This document shows, piece after piece, positions 63,237-64,000 of a stretch of 64,000 nt of DNA (the first letter of the stretch is position 1; each line of letters begins with the position of its first letter). Source of the stretch: Streptomyces sp. RKAG290 (GTDB lineage: Bacteria; Actinomycetota; Actinomycetes; Streptomycetales; Streptomycetaceae); the NCBI RefSeq assembly GCF_023701695.1, contig NZ_JAJOZC010000001.1, forward strand, positions 434,001-498,000. Direction: 5' to 3'. The position numbers were made by a program, and so were the translations under genes. The notes below the pieces were generated by a model. It saw nothing but the letters and a program-made list of their open reading frames with translations. It had not been told where the DNA came from and did not search any database.

Positions 63237-64000
63237 ATGGCGATTCAAGCTGTTCCCCACATCCGTCACCGGCACATCGAGGTCGACGGCGTGCGCGTCT
63301 TCTACCGGGAGTCACTTCCTGCGGGACAGGCGGACGACGCCCCCGTGATGCTCCTGCTGCACGGCTTCCCCTCGGCCTCGCACCAGTTCCGGCGGCTCAT
63401 GGACGCCCTCGGCGCCCACTACCGGCTGATCGCCCCGGACTACCCGGGCTTCGGCCACAGCGACGCCCCGGCCTCCTCGGCCGCCGGCGGCCCGTTCACG
63501 TACAGCTTCGACCGGCTCGCCGACATCACCGAGGGCTTCGTGCAGCGGCTCGGCCTGTCCCGCTTCGTGATGTACGTCTTCGACTTCGGCGCCCCGATCG
63601 GGTTCCGGCTGGCCGCCCGGCACCCGGAGTGGATAGCCGGACTGGTCGTCCAGAACGGCAACGCGTACACCGAGGGACTGTCGCAGCACGCCCGCGACTT
63701 CATCGCCCTGCGGCCGGAGGCAGCCGGAGCCGCCGACACGGTGCGGTCGCTGCTCACCCTGCCCGCCACCCGCGGCCAGTACGAGGGTGGCACCGCCGAT
63801 CCGGAGCTGGTAGCACCGGACGGCTGGACCCTGGACCAGCACTTCCTCGATCTGCCGGGCCGCACCCAGCCGCAGCTCGACCTGGCCTTCGACTACCACT
63901 CCAACGTGGCGCTCTACCCGCAGTGGCAGGCCTGGTTGCGCGAGCACACCCCGCCGGCGCTCATCGTCTGGGGCACGGGCGACATGTTCTTCCCGGAACC
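63237..64000 (+). CDS. Alpha/beta hydrolase with Asp nucleophile (epoxide hydrolase/dehalogenase-like), cut by window edge
   Basis: The first 254 residues are visible. LLLHGFPSASHQFRRLM gives the oxyanion HG, and APDYPGFGHSDAP is typical. The nucleophile elbow is YVFDFGAPIGFRLA, so the nucleophile would be Asp, as in epoxide hydrolases and haloalkane dehalogenases rather than Ser esterases. VWGTGDMFFPE near the edge holds the third-acid region. ATG 63237 follows AAGGAGG. Confidence 0.85.
   Translation, partial: MAIQAVPHIRHRHIEVDGVRVFYRESLPAGQADDAPVMLLLHGFPSASHQFRRLMDALGAHYRLIAPDYPGFGHSDAPASSAAGGPFTYSFDRLADITEGFVQRLGLSRFVMYVFDFGAPIGFRLAARHPEWIAGLVVQNGNAYTEGLSQHARDFIALRPEAAGAADTVRSLLTLPATRGQYEGGTADPELVAPDGWTLDQHFLDLPGRTQPQLDLAFDYHSNVALYPQWQAWLREHTPPALIVWGTGDMFFPE

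Overview
The window is a high-GC actinomycete chromosome segment, almost certainly from Streptomyces. The evidence is the strong G/C bias at third codon positions, many GTG/TTG starts, ATGA-coupled operons, a complete Streptomyces-type gas-vesicle (gvp) cluster, and the ethylmalonyl-CoA pathway operon followed by psd-pssA. No tRNA, rRNA, CRISPR array, transposase or integrase was seen.

Layout. 1-6.4 kb: accessory genes, namely a DHA2-type MFS exporter cut by the left edge, an SRPBCC protein, a radical SAM protein under a LexA-type box, a secreted tripeptidyl-aminopeptidase-like hydrolase, a GNAT enzyme and a HEAT-repeat protein. 6.7-17.7 kb: acetyl-CoA assimilation by the ethylmalonyl-CoA pathway (tandem 3-hydroxyacyl-CoA dehydrogenase, TetR regulator, then the ccr-meaA-lyase-hydratase-dehydrogenase operon), interrupted by a membrane-anchored Mrr-like nuclease and a GNAT gene. 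17.8-19.3 kb: psd and pssA for phosphatidylethanolamine synthesis, closed by a strong terminator.

19.8-28.8 kb is the most unusual part. It is a tightly packed, co-directional set that looks like a small unrecognised biosynthetic cluster: a cucumopine-synthase/DUF3830-like protein, a LuxE/PaaK-like adenylating enzyme, a LuxC-like acyl reductase (aldehyde dehydrogenase fold), a zinc alcohol dehydrogenase, an SRPBCC protein, a 44-residue ORF resembling the N-terminus of the first protein, an FAD amine-oxidase-like protein, a NodU/TobZ-type O-carbamoyltransferase and a histidine phosphatase. The inferred chemistry is scaffold condensation, reduction of a carboxylate to an alcohol, carbamoylation of that alcohol and flavin oxidation of an amine. 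The product is unknown. About 70 nt of leader-like sequence ahead of the cluster recurs downstream ahead of a small gene and a purine-degradation operon (guanine deaminase, xanthine dehydrogenase XdhA/B/C; 29.2-35.0 kb).

35-44.8 kb: a SpoIIE-type phosphatase, a giant assimilatory nitrate reductase fused to a flavodoxin/FAD/NADPH reductase, a divergent TetR/LLM-oxidoreductase pair, and a secreted GH87 alpha-1,3-glucanase. 44.8-52.0 kb: a complete branched-chain-amino-acid-type ABC importer (livFGHMJ), a divergent PucR-like regulator and glycerate kinase. 52.3-58.6 kb: an Asp23 gene and gvpO-A-F-G-Y-Z-J-L-S-K, all on the minus strand. 58.9-64 kb: AraC regulator, alpha/beta hydrolase, a DUF6292-like protein, a SAM methyltransferase and a divergent CGNR regulator/hydrolase pair cut by the right edge.

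Four genes (alcohol dehydrogenase, FAD oxidase, PucR regulator, gvpO) each read as broken by exactly one missing base in a G/C homopolymer. Adding one base restores a normal family length in every case. This points to homopolymer under-calling in the assembly more than to decay, and those four should be read as probably intact.
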